From contig JAHFTI010000270.1 in assembly GCA_023265535.1 (NCBI GenBank), forward strand, positions 1 through 6,206: 6,206 nucleotides of DNA, in the 5' to 3' direction. A model generated the notes under the pieces. That model was not told the DNA's origin. It saw only the letters and a program-made list of their open reading frames with translations, and ran no database searches. A program made the position numbers and the translations under genes. Each line of letters begins with the position of its first letter. The first letter of the stretch is position 1. This document shows positions 5,869 to 6,206 of the stretch, piece by piece. Origin of the DNA: Opitutaceae bacterium (GTDB taxonomy: Bacteria; Verrucomicrobiota; Verrucomicrobiia; Opitutales; Opitutaceae).

Positions 5869-6138
5869 ATGAGCGAAGCAATCGGACTCATCGAAACCAA
5901 GGGCTACGTGGGCCTCGTCGAGGCTAGCGATGCCATGGTCAAGGCGGCAAATGTCGTCCTTATCAAGCAAATCAGCATCGGTGGCGCCCTCGTCACCACC
6001 GTCGTCAAGGGTGACGTCGGTTCCGTCAAGGCCGCCGTCGACTCCGGTCGCGAGGCCTGCGCCCGCGTCGGCAATCTCGTCGCCTCGCACGTCATCGCAC
6101 GTCCGAGCCCCGAGCTGCTGGCCTTCTTCACCAGCTGA
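5869..6138 (+). CDS. BMC-H microcompartment shell protein (hexamer-forming)
   Basis: This 89-residue protein is one complete BMC (pfam00936) domain. Six copies form a flat hexameric tile, and tiles pack edge to edge into the shell facets around the encapsulated enzymes. EAIGLIETKGYVGLVEASDA at the N-terminus is the family signature. MVKAANVVLIK carries the conserved edge lysine K25 used in tile packing. QISIGGALVTTVVKGDV includes the pore loop (IGGA, residues 37-40; small residues suggest an open pore for small metabolites). GSVKAAVDSGREAC is the second helix, and VIARPSPELLAFF is the typical C-terminal end. I chose ATG 5869 because the family begins just before the GLIE motif; an in-frame frame extending upstream overlaps pduL and is not plausible. 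The leader CTTATCTCCCCACTACT has no Shine-Dalgarno. Confidence 0.96.
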   Translation: MSEAIGLIETKGYVGLVEASDAMVKAANVVLIKQISIGGALVTTVVKGDVGSVKAAVDSGREACARVGNLVASHVIARPSPELLAFFTS

Positions 6139-6176
6139 TCACGCTGCAACCCAAAACATTTCAACACGTATTTACC

Positions 6177-6206
6177 ATGCCTGGACAAGCACTCGGAATG
6201 ATCGAG
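6177..6206 (+). CDS. Second BMC-H shell protein, first ten codons (runs off the window)
   Basis: ATG 6177 opens MPGQALGMIE, which matches the start of a BMC domain (compare EAIGLIET in the preceding gene). The gene lies 38 bases after the first BMC-H stop, on the same strand, so it is almost certainly the next gene of the operon. Only the N-terminus is visible, so a BMC-H versus a tandem BMC-T domain cannot be settled. No Shine-Dalgarno is visible in the leader (CAACACGTATTTACC). Confidence 0.75.
   Translation, partial: MPGQALGMIE

Noticed and set aside
1..6206. CRISPR arrays, tRNA or rRNA genes, insertion sequences
   Set aside because: No regularly spaced long repeats, no tRNA-like cloverleaf sequence, and no transposase or flanking terminal repeats were seen on either strand.

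Overview
The window is high-GC bacterial DNA. It most likely comes from the Planctomycetes-Verrucomicrobia-Chlamydiae (PVC) superphylum, probably a verrucomicrobium of the Opitutus type. This placement is an inference. It rests on a microcompartment operon that begins with PduL and continues into tandem BMC-H shell genes, a nearby DeoR-family regulator, a secreted sugar-hydrolase-like protein carrying an FGE-sulfatase domain, and translation starts with no recognisable Shine-Dalgarno sequence.

Layout: (1) 1-393 is the 3' end of trpA (tryptophan synthase alpha), a housekeeping gene at the edge of the locus. (2) 504-1268 (+) encodes a DeoR/GlpR-family repressor. A 26-bp near-perfect inverted repeat and phased TTTCGC-like repeats lie directly in front of it. 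(3) 1399-2238 (-), convergent with the regulator, encodes a secreted endonuclease/exonuclease/phosphatase (EEP) family hydrolase. (4) 2527-4740 (+), divergent from the EEP gene, encodes a 737-residue exported protein with an N-terminal TIM-barrel glycosidase-like region, a beta-sandwich-like segment and a C-terminal FGE/SUMF1-type domain that lacks the FGE copper-binding cysteines. (5) 4741-5138 is a 398-bp non-coding stretch holding the probable promoter region of the next operon. (6) 5139-6206 (+) is the start of a bacterial microcompartment operon: pduL with an N-terminal encapsulation-type helix, a complete BMC-H shell gene, and the first ten codons of a second BMC-H gene cut by the window end.

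How the genes may work together: PVC microcompartments break down L-fucose and L-rhamnose through lactaldehyde. The aldehyde is oxidised to an acyl-CoA inside the shell, and PduL passes the acyl group to phosphate so that a kinase can make ATP. The two secreted proteins could help release or process the polysaccharides that supply such sugars, and the DeoR protein is the natural candidate regulator. In support of a shared regulon, a motif TTTCGCTY-N6-GYGC occurs in all three intergenic regions that would hold promoters (471-488, 2338-2355, and reverse strand 5024-5041), and I found its 7-base core nowhere else in the window. The aldolase, aldehyde dehydrogenase, kinase and vertex (BMC-P) genes expected in such a locus would lie beyond the right edge.
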